Shown: positions 12,345 through 19,807 of the stretch, piece after piece
Layout of the letters: each line of letters starts with the position of its first letter
Numbering within the stretch: position 1 is the first letter of the stretch
From: a virus
Virus record (IMG/VR): IMGVR_UViG_3300049893_000711
Coordinates: 1-46,063 of that record
DNA: 46,063 bases
Direction: 5' to 3' (one strand)
Made by a program: the position numbers and the translations under genes
Notes under the pieces: generated by a model
Databases searched by the model: none
What the model saw: the letters and a program-made list of their open reading frames with translations, nothing else
What the model was told of the DNA's origin: nothing

Positions 12345-12420
12345 TGACCCGATGCGAAAGCTACGTTACCATAGCTTCAGACCCTCCACGTAGGTAGGGA
12401 ATCTTCGGCGCATCGGGTCA
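12345..12420 (-). other. Three-way-junction element C, 12-bp closing stem
   Basis: TGACCCGATGCG (12345-12356) pairs perfectly with CGCATCGGGTCA (12409-12420). Inside are two nested hairpins, AAGCTA/TAGCTT (12358-12363 with 12372-12377) and CCCT/AGGG (12382-12385 with 12396-12399), giving a three-way junction. On the minus strand the stem is followed by TTTT, overlapping the -35 of the next promoter, so it could end the upstream transcript as well as act as an RNA or operator. Confidence 0.5.
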
Positions 12421-12443
12421 CTGACTGTTGACTTCCGGCGGGG

Positions 12444-12662
12444 TCAAATCTCTTTGGTCATGTACTCGCAGACCCCATCCTTGAAGTCTGAATCACGGAG
12501 ATACCCGTAGGCATACAATCCATGCTTCAGAGGGACGCGGATTCTCGTGGGTATTCTAACCCACGTTCGCACTCTGCCATTCACGCGCCATCTTGCACCA
12601 TCACGGGAGTCAATCAGTACCTCACGATACTGAAGTTCCTTGGCATCTTCAAACGTGAGCAT
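12444..12662 (-). CDS. Small basic protein of unknown function
   Basis: 72 residues from ATG 12662, with GAGGAAGTGAAG upstream and a 14-nt overlap with the previous gene. Strand-rich and Arg-rich (QYREVLIDSRDGARWRVNGR, then VRTWVRIPTRIRVPLKHGLY), suggesting a small beta barrel able to bind nucleic acid. No known family is recognised. Its stop is followed by element C. Confidence 0.6.
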   Translation of the reverse strand: MLTFEDAKELQYREVLIDSRDGARWRVNGRVRTWVRIPTRIRVPLKHGLYAYGYLRDSDFKDGVCEYMTKEI

Positions 12663-12900
12663 GTCGCTTCACTTCCTCGTCGATTCGCAGGATATCACGA
12701 CTATACGTAGGATTGTGAATCGCTGCTGTCTTACGGTAGTGCGCTCCGGGTGTCACGAACAGAGTCACGGGAAGCGTGGCAAACAGGATATCGTTAGGGT
12801 CTTTATTCGACGTATGCACGTTGACACTAATATCCTCACGCTTAGCCTGTGCCATGATCCTACGATACTCTGCACTAGTGACTTTAAGGTGCAGATTCAC
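12649..12900 (-). CDS. Small protein of unknown function
   Basis: 83 residues; GTG 12900 with AGGAGG 11 nt upstream. Begins with a strand-helix unit (NLHLKVTSAEYRRIMAQAKR) and a second strand (ISVNVHTSN), then a hydrophobic strand LFATLPVTLFVTPG and a basic C-terminal helix (YSRDILRIDEEVKRH). No homology is recognised. Confidence 0.6.
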   Translation of the reverse strand: MNLHLKVTSAEYRRIMAQAKREDISVNVHTSNKDPNDILFATLPVTLFVTPGAHYRKTAAIHNPTYSRDILRIDEEVKRHAHV

Positions 12901-13023
12901 GCTATGACCACCCTCCTGACATTACGTTAGCACGATAAAGACACGCTGCGTCCGAATACGCTCACGCTACCTGCGAAACGTACTTACTATCTTTACCAAG
13001 TGCCCGCCTTTCAAAATCACAAT

Positions 13024-13284
13024 TTATTGACACTCGATATGGAGATAACCTCCCGTATAGGTTACGTATGAGATAGTTACCAGAGAGAAAGCCCCTGGAA
13101 ACAGTGGTAAGTACACGCTGGAATGCTTACCATTTACCAGCGTACACGTGGGGGGGATTCGTATACGGTCATACATAAAACGTATGACACGTTTACCACT
13201 GGGAAGCTTAGGGAATGGTAAACACTCCGCACACGCTCGGAAGGTTCCACTTGTGGGGGTCGCACGCGGGTTTGTCACCCTCAC
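13024..13284 (-). CDS. Possible small Cys-containing protein
   Basis: GTG 13284 opens 86 codons with a C-x2-C pair (FRACAECLPFP) and a strand-rich C-terminal half (SVYLPLFPGAFSLVTISYVT). The RBS is weak, and the DNA contains several inverted repeats (for example ACGCTGG/CCAGCGT across 13118-13144), so a non-coding structured region is the alternative. Confidence 0.4.
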   Translation of the reverse strand: MRVTNPRATPTSGTFRACAECLPFPKLPSGKRVIRFMYDRIRIPPTCTLVNGKHSSVYLPLFPGAFSLVTISYVTYTGGYLHIECQ

Positions 13285-13360
13285 AAACTGTCCACCCTAG
13301 GTGGTAGTACCAGTGAACGTGTGTCACGTATCTGTTGACTCGCATTTCCTACCTTCCTTC

Positions 13361-13618
13361 CTAGAACTTGAGTCGCTTTCCCTTCCTGGCAGGAAGCCCC
13401 GCCACGTGATCCGCACACCGTCTGTGGCGGGTGTTCATGTCAGGGTGGCGGGTGACTAGCACGGGATTCTGGCATCCCCTCGCTTCGCACCTTTCGTGTA
13501 GCACGTGAATCCTGAGAGTCTCATGGGCAGACTCTCCCGTGACCCGCTTCGCTTTCATTACCGCGTTGCCACGCGGTGATCCATACGGGCCGTTATGGGG
13601 CTTGACCCATCCCTTCAC
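13361..13618 (-). CDS. Small basic Cys/His-rich protein
   Basis: 85 residues; GTG 13618 with GGGAGGG immediately upstream. Basic throughout (KRVTGESAHETLRIHVLHER), with cysteines in RCEARGCQNP and RRCADHV and several histidines, compatible with a small treble-clef-like zinc site. Ends in a Lys/Arg tail (LPARKGKRLKF). Nucleic acid binding is plausible. Confidence 0.6.
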   Translation of the reverse strand: MKGWVKPHNGPYGSPRGNAVMKAKRVTGESAHETLRIHVLHERCEARGCQNPVLVTRHPDMNTRHRRCADHVAGLPARKGKRLKF

Positions 13619-13700
13619 GTTCCCTCCCTTCGTGGGAAAATCCTGAGTAACTTCAACCGGCTTGTAAGTGCCGATTCAAGTAAGCCCAGGGTGGTAGGTA

Positions 13701-13725
13701 GGTAGGGGTGCGTGGCACCCCTACC
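13701..13725 (-). terminator. Strong hairpin after the 13741-14244 gene
   Basis: GGTAGGGGTGC (13701-13711) pairs perfectly with GCACCCCTACC (13715-13725), an 11-bp stem with a 3-nt loop, 15 nt beyond the stop codon. There is no U-run, so it may be an attenuator or RNA-stability element rather than a classical terminator. Confidence 0.45.
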
Positions 13726-13740
13726 TTTGAGCCTGCCCGA

Positions 13741-14244
13741 TCAGTCGTAGTCGGCCTGCGTGCCGTAGCTACCCGAGCCTGCCAGGATCAGCCGCACCGC
13801 TTCCTCGTGCGGGTCGATAGGTGCGGGCTTCGGTGCGGGCTTGCGTTCCTCAGCTTCCCGCACTGGAGGATCGTAGGCTTCCCGCGTGCCATCGGGCAGT
13901 AGCCGATAGCAGCGCCAGGGGTCGCGGTCGATTGTCCCGTCAGTGTTCGTCCATTCGGTCGGCTGGTACATGACCCACCGTTCCTCAGCCCGTACCTCTT
14001 TCCCGTTCACACCTTCGACCCGATAGGTGCCATCGCGGTCGCTGGAGTCGGCCTGCACCGTCGGCCTGCCATCGTGCGGCGCGTGTGACATTGCCCATTC
14101 CAGCTTCCGCCATTCAAGCCGGATGGCGTAGTGCAGGGCTTCGAAGGCAGTGCAGTAGCGTTCTGCCTTCCTGCGCCTCGTGAAGCCTGCTCCGAGCGTG
14201 CCATCGGCTAGCAGGGCTTCGTGGCGTAGCAGGGGTGTTCTCAT
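13741..14244 (-). CDS. Protein of unknown function at head of leftward operon
   Basis: 167 residues from ATG 14244, with GGAGGAAAGAG directly upstream; the in-frame start at 14325 is rejected. The N-terminal third is basic and helical (GFTRRRKAERYCTAFEALHY, then RLEWRKLEWAMSH). The middle is strand-rich (GTYRVEGVNGKEVRAEERW, PWRCYRLLPDGTREAYDPP). The C-terminus has a Pro/Lys-rich linker and a short helix (HEEAVRLILAG). It is the first leftward gene after the divergent control region, so immediate-early expression is likely. No family is recognised. Confidence 0.65.
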   Translation of the reverse strand: MRTPLLRHEALLADGTLGAGFTRRRKAERYCTAFEALHYAIRLEWRKLEWAMSHAPHDGRPTVQADSSDRDGTYRVEGVNGKEVRAEERWVMYQPTEWTNTDGTIDRDPWRCYRLLPDGTREAYDPPVREAEERKPAPKPAPIDPHEEAVRLILAGSGSYGTQADYD

Positions 14245-14599
14245 TCTCTTTCCTCCGTTCGCTTGCCTGTACGAATCATTGCATACCGCATGATTATGCG
14301 AAACTTTCAAACTAATAGTGGCCATATGCAGGCACTTTGTATGTTTGCCTAGTCAGGCAACAGGCACCCTGGCAAGTCCGTACAGACTACGTATTCGCAA
14401 GAGGTACTTTATAGGCGCAGAGCCAAAAAACGCACTACCGTTCTCTAAAAACTACATCGGCTGTTTTATCGCTTGCCTGTTTTGACAACACCAAAGTTGT
14501 AAATATGCGACGACGTAGAATCCTCATGTGACAATCCGCACAAGCCCTGGGCCTCGTCTATCCTTCCCCTGTTCCCCCTGTAAAAGAAACGAGGTTCCT
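14245..14599. promoter_or_regulatory. Divergent control region
   Basis: These 355 nt separate the two main operons and contain no gene. On the plus strand TTGACA (14482-14487) is followed 16 nt later by TATGCG (14504-14509), a possible late promoter with a weak -10. The spacer contains ACAAC/GTTGT symmetry. TTGCCT-agtc-AGGCAA (14345-14360) is a perfect 6-bp palindrome that could be an operator. A leftward TTGAAA lies near 14308, but its -10 partner is unclear. The region is AT-richer than its surroundings. Confidence 0.5.
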
Positions 14600-14929
14600 A
14601 TGAGCGATTCCCTCGGACTCAATCCAGAGGAATCCGAGAGGCTAAAGGAATTGAAGGATGCCCTTGAGGGCGAGTTTCTCAAGTCGGAGAAGGAAACACG
14701 ACAGGAAACCGCAACTAAGGATATTGAAGACCTGAAGCCTGATTTCCTTGAAGCCCTCAAGCATGTTGTTAGGCATTCCACTAGTGACAACCTGCGAGCT
14801 AAGGTTGCCATGTGGGGTTACGACAAGTTGCTCGACCAGGGCAAGGCTAACACCGATCCTCTCTATGACCTGATTCATGGCATGGAGAAGGTTCGCACAC
14901 TTGCTCACGATAACCAGAACGAGGACTAG
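14600..14929 (+). CDS. Helical protein, possible small terminase-like role
   Basis: 109 residues from ATG 14600, with GAGG upstream; the longer frame from 14528 lacks an RBS. Entirely helical and charged (NPEESERLKELKDALEGEFL, then DIEDLKPDFLEALKHVVRHS, then LRAKVAMWGYDKLLDQGK). It is the first gene of the late operon, where a small terminase subunit often lies, but the large subunit is 9 kb away and no HTH is clear. The functional call is only a suggestion. Confidence 0.6.
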   Translation: MSDSLGLNPEESERLKELKDALEGEFLKSEKETRQETATKDIEDLKPDFLEALKHVVRHSTSDNLRAKVAMWGYDKLLDQGKANTDPLYDLIHGMEKVRTLAHDNQNED

Positions 14930-15363
14930 TGCCGCTAGTTCTTGATCATACGATTGTTGGTCAGGAACTAACTACGCTCTCGATTCGCAAGGATCGTGAG
15001 TTTGCCGCATGCCGTATCTGTGGTGCCATCTTTCAATCGCGGCTAAATACGGATGCAGTGTCCGATGAGGACTACGCTGCCGATCCTGACCTAAAGCTAG
15101 CCGCGCACCTTGAAACTCTGGAATGGCGCAGATACCACAATACGAAGCACAGCGAGAAAGCTCATAGAACCTTCAGAGCTACAGGTAGGACAATGACACC
15201 GGAGGCGGCTAACAAGCTAGCTCCGTTTGGTCTTGTGCCTATCGAGGACGCATTGACCTCCGAGGAACACGCCTGTGCGCTTTTCGATGCGCCACGCGCC
15301 CCCGTCGATGATGTTCAATCCACTCTCAAACAGTACGTAAGTTTCAGCCCGAAAGGGGTTTAA
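14929..15363 (+). CDS. C2H2-type zinc-finger protein
   Basis: 144 residues; GTG 14929 shares one base with the preceding TAG. Residues about 28-75 contain C-x2-C (ACRICGAIFQSR), then histidines in HLETLEWRRYHNTKHSEKAH, the elements of a zinc finger. The C-terminal part (PEAANKLAPFGLVPIEDALT) looks helical. It is coupled to both neighbours. DNA or protein binding is inferred. Confidence 0.6.
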   Translation: MPLVLDHTIVGQELTTLSIRKDREFAACRICGAIFQSRLNTDAVSDEDYAADPDLKLAAHLETLEWRRYHNTKHSEKAHRTFRATGRTMTPEAANKLAPFGLVPIEDALTSEEHACALFDAPRAPVDDVQSTLKQYVSFSPKGV

Positions 15364-15779
15364 TGCCTTTCTACGAGATCGCATACGAGACTGGCAGAAT
15401 GTCAGTTGCGGAGTATGCAAACGACGACGAGGCGAAGATGGCGCTCAAGGCTCATAATGATCGCGCTGTCTCGGGCCTCGCTGGTGGGCCTATCGGACAG
15501 CCTGCTGAAAGAATCGCTGCGGTGTATGTCTATGCGAATCACCCCGATTCCTTCAACGAGATGCAGGCAATGAGTGCCGATGTTCTGCAGAAAGAGGTAG
15601 CTGCACTTATCAAGTCACTCGCGGATGAGAATGGTGTGGTGGCAATCGATCAGCTTGCAGTTGAGGTACGCGGCCTCTCGCATCCGATGAAGGAGCGAAA
15701 AGAGCCATTCGGCTCCATGTTCAAGCTCAAGGAATCCAAGAGCCTCAAGCTAGCCTTTCTTGCGGGAGAGGATGCGTAA
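15363..15779 (+). CDS. Protein of unknown function
   Basis: 138 residues; ATG 15363 overlaps the stop as TAATG. N-terminal strand-helix (FYEIAYETGRMSVAEYANDD, EAKMALKAHNDRAV), and a central strand AAVYVYANHPDS. The C-terminal helix VLQKEVAALIKSLADE is followed by VVAIDQLAVEVRGL. It ends in a basic tail. It could be a head-associated or regulatory protein; no family is recognised. Confidence 0.6.
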   Translation: MPFYEIAYETGRMSVAEYANDDEAKMALKAHNDRAVSGLAGGPIGQPAERIAAVYVYANHPDSFNEMQAMSADVLQKEVAALIKSLADENGVVAIDQLAVEVRGLSHPMKERKEPFGSMFKLKESKSLKLAFLAGEDA

Positions 15780-16276
15780 TGGCAACTATCGTCTTCCAGA
15801 GAATGAGTCAGCTAGTCACGGACTACATTCTCGGTAACTCGGGTTCCATTACTCCCCCGGCATCGTGGACGATGGGCCTCTCTACTACGATTGTTGGCTC
15901 AGGCTCCAACATGATGCGTAACTCTGTGTGGTCTGTGACCGTCTCGGGATCGAACGTGAACGAGATCGGTTCCACTACGGCAAATGGTTATGCGCGGCAG
16001 ACCATCGCCCGGACAATCGCACAGGGTGGTATCGACTGGGGCACGTCCTCCCTCGATAACACCTTCTCTACGGGTGGGCAGTCCTCGACGGCTGATCAGG
16101 TTACGTTCGGTGCCTTCTCGGGAGCGCCCTCGCCTAACGGTGCAAACTCCTGGGCTATGACAGATGGAGCAACACTCAATGCTGGACAACTCTACTTTGC
16201 TGCTGATACTGCGGCTACAAGGACTTTCGCCAACGGCGATACGGAAAAAGTAACTGCGACCCTAAAGGCAGGTTAA
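15779..16276 (+). CDS. Virion-associated beta-rich protein
   Basis: 165 residues, TAATG overlap at the start. Begins LVTDYILGNSGSITPPASWT and carries TTANGYARQTIA, the NGYAR motif seen in many phage virion proteins of this size, then STADQVTFGAFSG and a beta-rich end (TLNAGQLYFAADTAATRTF). Composition is Ser/Thr/Gly/Asn-rich, typical of surface-exposed virion proteins. Likely a capsid or tail decoration or fibre component. Confidence 0.65.
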   Translation: MATIVFQRMSQLVTDYILGNSGSITPPASWTMGLSTTIVGSGSNMMRNSVWSVTVSGSNVNEIGSTTANGYARQTIARTIAQGGIDWGTSSLDNTFSTGGQSSTADQVTFGAFSGAPSPNGANSWAMTDGATLNAGQLYFAADTAATRTFANGDTEKVTATLKAG

Positions 16277-16277
16277 T

Positions 16278-16934
16278 ATGGCTTCAGTCTCTATCTCCCC
16301 CAGTCCGGCAACTACAGGTGATGCGCTTTCGATCACGGGTTCTGGCTTTCTGCCATCGACGGTCGTAACGGTTGCCCTCCCCGAACTTGGTATCCAGTCG
16401 GAGATTACCTCGGATGCTGCAGGCTTCTTTGGCAGTGACGATATTGCAGATCATGCTGCTACTACTCTGACAGCAAGCGGCGCTATCAGTGCGGATGAGA
16501 CAGTGACACTCGGCGCTGTTACCTATACGTTTAAGGCAACAGTTGGTGCTACTGCTAATGAAGTTGACCTCGGTGCTAGCACTGCGGAGGCGCTTGCCAA
16601 TCTCAAGGCCGCGATTAACCTTGAAGCTGGTGCAGGTACCCTTTACGGGTCTGCTACGGTTGTTCATCCCACTGTGGGGTGTCGAGCGGTGGACGCGACC
16701 CATGCCTATGTTTATGCAAAGACAGGTGGCACAGGCGGTAACTCACTTGCATCGACAAAGGTGGCAACCAACCTTGCCTTCCCCGGTGCGACATTTAACT
16801 CGGGAACGCCGGGAACTGCCGCTACGGGTGTGAGCGCGATTATCATTTCGATTGAGGAAGCTGGAACCTTCGCAGTTACAGCAAGCGATGGCACCAACTC
16901 GGCCACCGGCAGCATTCAGGTCTTCACCAGCTAA
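16278..16934 (+). CDS. Ig-like virion decoration protein
   Basis: 218 residues. The first 60 residues read like an IPT/TIG immunoglobulin-like domain (SVSISPSPATTGDALSITGS, GFLPSTVVTVALP). A second domain from about 68 starts AISADETVTLGAVTYTFKAT and contains AEALANLKAAINLEAGAGTL, a pattern known from phage structural proteins. The last 50 residues finish with another beta strand set (AIIISIEEAGTFAVTASDGT). No enzymatic motif. A carbohydrate-adhesion or capsid-decoration role is inferred. Confidence 0.65.
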   Translation: MASVSISPSPATTGDALSITGSGFLPSTVVTVALPELGIQSEITSDAAGFFGSDDIADHAATTLTASGAISADETVTLGAVTYTFKATVGATANEVDLGASTAEALANLKAAINLEAGAGTLYGSATVVHPTVGCRAVDATHAYVYAKTGGTGGNSLASTKVATNLAFPGATFNSGTPGTAATGVSAIIISIEEAGTFAVTASDGTNSATGSIQVFTS

Positions 16935-16939
16935 ACGCG

Positions 16940-17392
16940 ATGGCCTGTCTAGGTGCAGTAGCATATGATCCAGGCTCGGCAGTAACCAAGACGACTACTG
17001 CCGCAGCCGCAATGACGGCATTCGATACAACGAATGCCAGGATCACCTTTAATGCCCCACAGAGCGGTAGGGTGCTTATTCGCATCCGTTGCGTGATTCA
17101 CGGAGCGACGACGTTTCCACAGATTCTTCTAGGGGTTCTCGATGGTGCCACTGTGAAGGGTCGTGTGGCACCTATCGGTGGCCTACCGGGAACAGCACTC
17201 GCTACTACTCTGATGGCCGTTGAAGCTCTATTCACAGTGGGTGGGCTAACGCCTTCAAGCTCCTATACTTATGACGCAGCATTTGGAGTCGAGACTGGCG
17301 TAGCTTCCACAGGAATCAAATATGGTGGGCCTGACAACGGTTCTGCCAACGATGCTTTCGGCGCACTAGTGTACGAGGTTTGGGATGCATAG
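16940..17392 (+). CDS. Beta-rich virion-associated protein
   Basis: 150 residues, starting MACLGAVAYDPGSAVTKTTT. It is Ala/Thr/Gly-rich with alternating strands (ARITFNAPQSGRVLIRIRCV, LLGVLDGATVKGRVAPIGG), and ends GALVYEVWD. The pattern resembles small jelly-roll virion proteins. Its 3' end overlaps the next gene by 8 nt. Confidence 0.6.
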   Translation: MACLGAVAYDPGSAVTKTTTAAAAMTAFDTTNARITFNAPQSGRVLIRIRCVIHGATTFPQILLGVLDGATVKGRVAPIGGLPGTALATTLMAVEALFTVGGLTPSSSYTYDAAFGVETGVASTGIKYGGPDNGSANDAFGALVYEVWDA

Positions 17393-17732
17393 CGCCCTTA
17401 TGCTTACGAGTGAGCAATCGCTCTTTGCAAATATCGAGGAAGCGCTCGTTCCTCTTAATCTACAAGCAGACGTGGGAGAGGAATTCCCCTGGGTTCCTCT
17501 CCTTATGTCGGTTTCACAGCTTGAGGAACATACTACATATGACTCGGAAACTGTCTATCTCGATCTCATCACTCTAGGTGGAGAATGCTTCTCCACCTAC
17601 TCAGGAACCTTTCTCGGTGAGGGAGAAGCTGATATCCGTTGGCTAACTTCTCTCGATGAGACTCGATGGTTGGGTGACGACGAAACTCGTTGGTCGGTTG
17701 GGGATGTTGTTGTTGAAGGGATACACTGCTAA
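17385..17732 (+). CDS. Protein of unknown function in virion block
   Basis: 115 residues from ATG 17385. Acidic, with a C-terminal repeat of the DETRW type (SLDETRWLGDDETRWSVGD). The N-terminal half has hydrophobic strands (VSQLEEHTTYDSETVYLDLI). Similar DETRW repeats are found in small adaptor-like phage virion proteins. It ends in a TAATG overlap. Confidence 0.6.
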   Translation: MHSALMLTSEQSLFANIEEALVPLNLQADVGEEFPWVPLLMSVSQLEEHTTYDSETVYLDLITLGGECFSTYSGTFLGEGEADIRWLTSLDETRWLGDDETRWSVGDVVVEGIHC

Positions 17733-18031
17733 TGGCTATCGGCTACATCTCCAAAGGTACGAAGGAGAACGTCCGTATCACCTTTGTTGACCGTTCAGGG
17801 CTTGTCACTGATCTTTCGGGTTCAGGACCAACCTTCGACGTAATCGACTCAGCAGAGGTTTTCAAGGTTACGGCTGGCTCTGCGACTGCGAGTGGTCTTA
17901 CGATCACCGTTCTCCTTGACACCACTGTGGGCGGTGTGTGGGCAGAGGGGGATTTCCGCCTCTTTGTCAAGTTCACCGTTGGTGCCGAGGTTATCCGAAA
18001 AGGCCCATACTACTTCACTATTGTCGAATGA
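17732..18031 (+). CDS. Small beta-sandwich virion protein
   Basis: 99 residues, beta-rich (ENVRITFVDRSGLVTDLSGS, GLTITVLLDTTVGGVWAEGD, EVIRKGPYYFTIVE). The C-terminal FRLFVKFTVGAE.IRKGPYYF pattern parallels KLYVKYTTGTESPILGPIFF in the gene at 23682, so the two are probably related. This fold is used by phage baseplate and fibre proteins. ATGA overlap with the next gene. Confidence 0.6.
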   Translation: MAIGYISKGTKENVRITFVDRSGLVTDLSGSGPTFDVIDSAEVFKVTAGSATASGLTITVLLDTTVGGVWAEGDFRLFVKFTVGAEVIRKGPYYFTIVE

Positions 18032-18480
18032 CCAAGAACAGTAAAATAGCAGCGGCTACCGTTAGTAGCCTACTAGTCCTAGCGGGTGGGGCTGCTACGG
18101 CTTATCGAGTAAGTGGAGATTCCACTACTGCAACCACTACTACCTCTCCACTGGCGGCTCCCCTGCTCAATATCGTGTCTGTTGGTGAAACAGAAATCCA
18201 CGTCGATTGGGGGCCGTCACAGCCTGGGCCATTCACGATCAGTAACGTAACTGCTCGCTCTGCAAAGATCAGTTGGCCTCCTGCTATCGATACCCTTCAC
18301 CCTGTGGGCCTTACCTATACAGCTAAGAAGGGTTCCTCAGTTAGTTGGCGGGATATCAGTCGCACCTATGTCACAGTCGGGTTTGCCACCACTGTGCGCT
18401 CTTTTAGATTTTGTGTAAAGGCAAAGAACAGCGCGGGAAAGGAATCACCCTATAAGTGCACAACCTTTACCGGACAATGA
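18028..18480 (+). CDS. Membrane-anchored fibronectin type III protein
   Basis: 150 residues from ATG 18028 (ATGA overlap). The N-terminus MTKNSKIAAATVSSLLVLAG has a basic start and a hydrophobic span, so it is a signal-anchor. A Thr/Ser-rich linker follows. Residues about 70-150 form a FN3 domain (TISNVTARSAKISWPP, then TVGFATTVRSFRFCVKAKNS). It would expose an Ig-like domain outside the cell membrane, or be a misplaced virion part. Surface exclusion or adhesion are speculative roles. Confidence 0.65.
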   Translation: MTKNSKIAAATVSSLLVLAGGAATAYRVSGDSTTATTTTSPLAAPLLNIVSVGETEIHVDWGPSQPGPFTISNVTARSAKISWPPAIDTLHPVGLTYTAKKGSSVSWRDISRTYVTVGFATTVRSFRFCVKAKNSAGKESPYKCTTFTGQ

Positions 18481-18770
18481 TTCCAAACCTCGGACGGGAG
18501 AACGTGGTAGGTATAAGTCCGTCCCGGCGCGAACTAGAGATATTAGAGCTGGTCGCCTTGGGTTTGACGAACGCAGAGATTGGTTCGATCCTCTACGTTG
18601 GCCAGGAAACCGTAAAGTCTCACGTCCGCCACCTATTGTGGAAGTTGGACGCACGGAACAGGACATACTTGGTCACACGGGGGTACGAGGAAGGCTGGCT
18701 TACAATCCAGTCTATAAAAGATACGAGAGGCCGTTTCCTAACCTCAGTGCGAAACAGAGGACTCAGATAA
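18477..18770 (+). CDS. LuxR/GerE-type HTH protein
   Basis: 97 residues from ATG 18477 (ATGA overlap). Residues about 18-75 are a clear LuxR C-terminal DNA-binding domain: ISPSRRELEILELVALGLTN, then AEIGSILYVGQETVKSHVRH, then LLWKLDARNRTYLV. No receiver or ligand-binding domain is present. Being embedded in the structural block, it may regulate late genes or host genes. Its stop overlaps a 22-codon frame. Confidence 0.85.
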   Translation: MIPNLGRENVVGISPSRRELEILELVALGLTNAEIGSILYVGQETVKSHVRHLLWKLDARNRTYLVTRGYEEGWLTIQSIKDTRGRFLTSVRNRGLR

Positions 18771-18838
18771 TGGCTCGGATTGGTACGACCCCTGAAAAGA
18801 GTTATGAAGATTTCCTATTTTTTCTCTACTACGGATGA
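18770..18838 (+). CDS. Possible 22-residue microprotein
   Basis: ATG 18770 overlaps the LuxR gene stop as TAATG. The frame encodes MARIGTTPEKSYEDFLFFLY, then two more residues and a stop. Only position and coupling support it. Confidence 0.35.
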   Translation: MARIGTTPEKSYEDFLFFLYYG

Positions 18839-18847
18839 GGCTGAAGA

Positions 18848-19378
18848 ATGGCTGATGGCGTAAATCTACCACTTACCGGGGCAGGTGATGCAACTAGCAA
18901 GGTTGCTACTGACGATGCTGGCGCCTCAGGCCATATTCAGCTTGTCAAACTTGCTGTTGCTGCGGATGGGTCAGCGGTTCTTATTCCCGCTGATCTTGAC
19001 GGCATCGTTATCCAGCCCAAGCTAGAAGATCCACAAGATGAAATCCTAGTTGCAACCGCACTTGGCGCAGGATCGAATGTCGATTTGAATGCTACAGACA
19101 TTCCCCTGGGCAAGAATGGTAGGCTGCTCGGAGCCGACGTAGGTGGTTCGGTTCCGTTCAGATTCGACCTACAGGTAGTGAATGGTTCAAGAGTCACACG
19201 AACTACTATCTATACAGTACCGGGACAGAGCGAACCCTGGCGTCCTCCCTTTGGACAGAAGTTCATCGAAGTGGCGGGAGGTACAGGAATCCATTTTGGA
19301 GTCTCTGTAACTAATCTCGATGCTAGTCAAACTGCAGATGCCCGTATTACTCTCTACTGGGATGAGGTAACTCCGTAA
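18848..19378 (+). CDS. Virion-associated beta-rich protein
   Basis: 176 residues from ATG 18848. Strand-rich, with a C-terminal domain that includes FRFDLQVVNGSRVTRTTIY, PWRPPFGQKFIEVAGG, and ends VTNLDASQTADARITLYWDE. The final block matches TNLDASEAADVYSVILYED at the end of the repeat protein at 20024, so both share a terminal domain, perhaps the part that docks to the same virion site. Confidence 0.62.
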   Translation: MADGVNLPLTGAGDATSKVATDDAGASGHIQLVKLAVAADGSAVLIPADLDGIVIQPKLEDPQDEILVATALGAGSNVDLNATDIPLGKNGRLLGADVGGSVPFRFDLQVVNGSRVTRTTIYTVPGQSEPWRPPFGQKFIEVAGGTGIHFGVSVTNLDASQTADARITLYWDEVTP

Positions 19379-19635
19379 TGGCGCTAAAGAAGAAGCCTGC
19401 ACCGAAGATCAAGCCGCTCTATACGCTGCATGAGGAAGAACGCCTTGAGTATGTTAGGCGTCAGTCGCTCATGCAGAATAAGTACATGGAGTTTCAGGCT
19501 GCACAGTTGTATCTGAATGCGTTTCAGGATTTTCTGGTCGAGGCCCACCAATTGCCAACTAAGTTCAACCTCGATCTGAAGTCAGGCGATATCACAGAGA
19601 GGGAGGCTGAAGATGCCGAAGATGGTAGTGTATGA
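19378..19635 (+). CDS. Small helical protein
   Basis: 85 residues, TAATG overlap. A basic N-terminus (ALKKKPAPKIKPLY) is followed by helices (EERLEYVRRQSLMQNKYMEF, QLYLNAFQDFLVEAH). It ends acidic. Possibly an assembly adaptor. It overlaps the next gene by 23 nt. Confidence 0.55.
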   Translation: MALKKKPAPKIKPLYTLHEEERLEYVRRQSLMQNKYMEFQAAQLYLNAFQDFLVEAHQLPTKFNLDLKSGDITEREAEDAEDGSV

Positions 19636-19807
19636 ACTTTTCACGGTGACGGCAGCCTCTCCCGAAGCTGCAATCGCAAAGGTAAAGGAGGAATCATCGA
19701 GAAGAAAGTCAGTCGTGGTTGCAGCGGAATCGCTCGACCAACTTGCTCACCCCGTACATCTAGCTGATGCCCAGGCCGCGTTCGGCAAAGTCGAAAACGA
19801 TGGCTGA
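19613..19807 (+). CDS. Small alpha/beta protein
   Basis: 64 residues; ATG 19613 with GGGAGG 6 nt upstream, inside the preceding gene. MVVYELFTVTAASPEAAIAK and KSVVVAAESLDQL give a strand-helix-strand module. Unknown function. ATG of the next gene lies within its 3' end. Confidence 0.55.
   Translation: MPKMVVYELFTVTAASPEAAIAKVKEESSRRKSVVVAAESLDQLAHPVHLADAQAAFGKVENDG

Noticed and set aside
13024-13060. Plus-strand TTGACA at 13027 as a promoter
   Set aside because: No -10 at a 15-19 nt spacing, and no plus-strand gene downstream.
13741-14325. Longer start for the first leftward gene
   Set aside because: ATG 14244 has a very strong GGAGGAAAGAG RBS, and the longer form would begin inside the control region.
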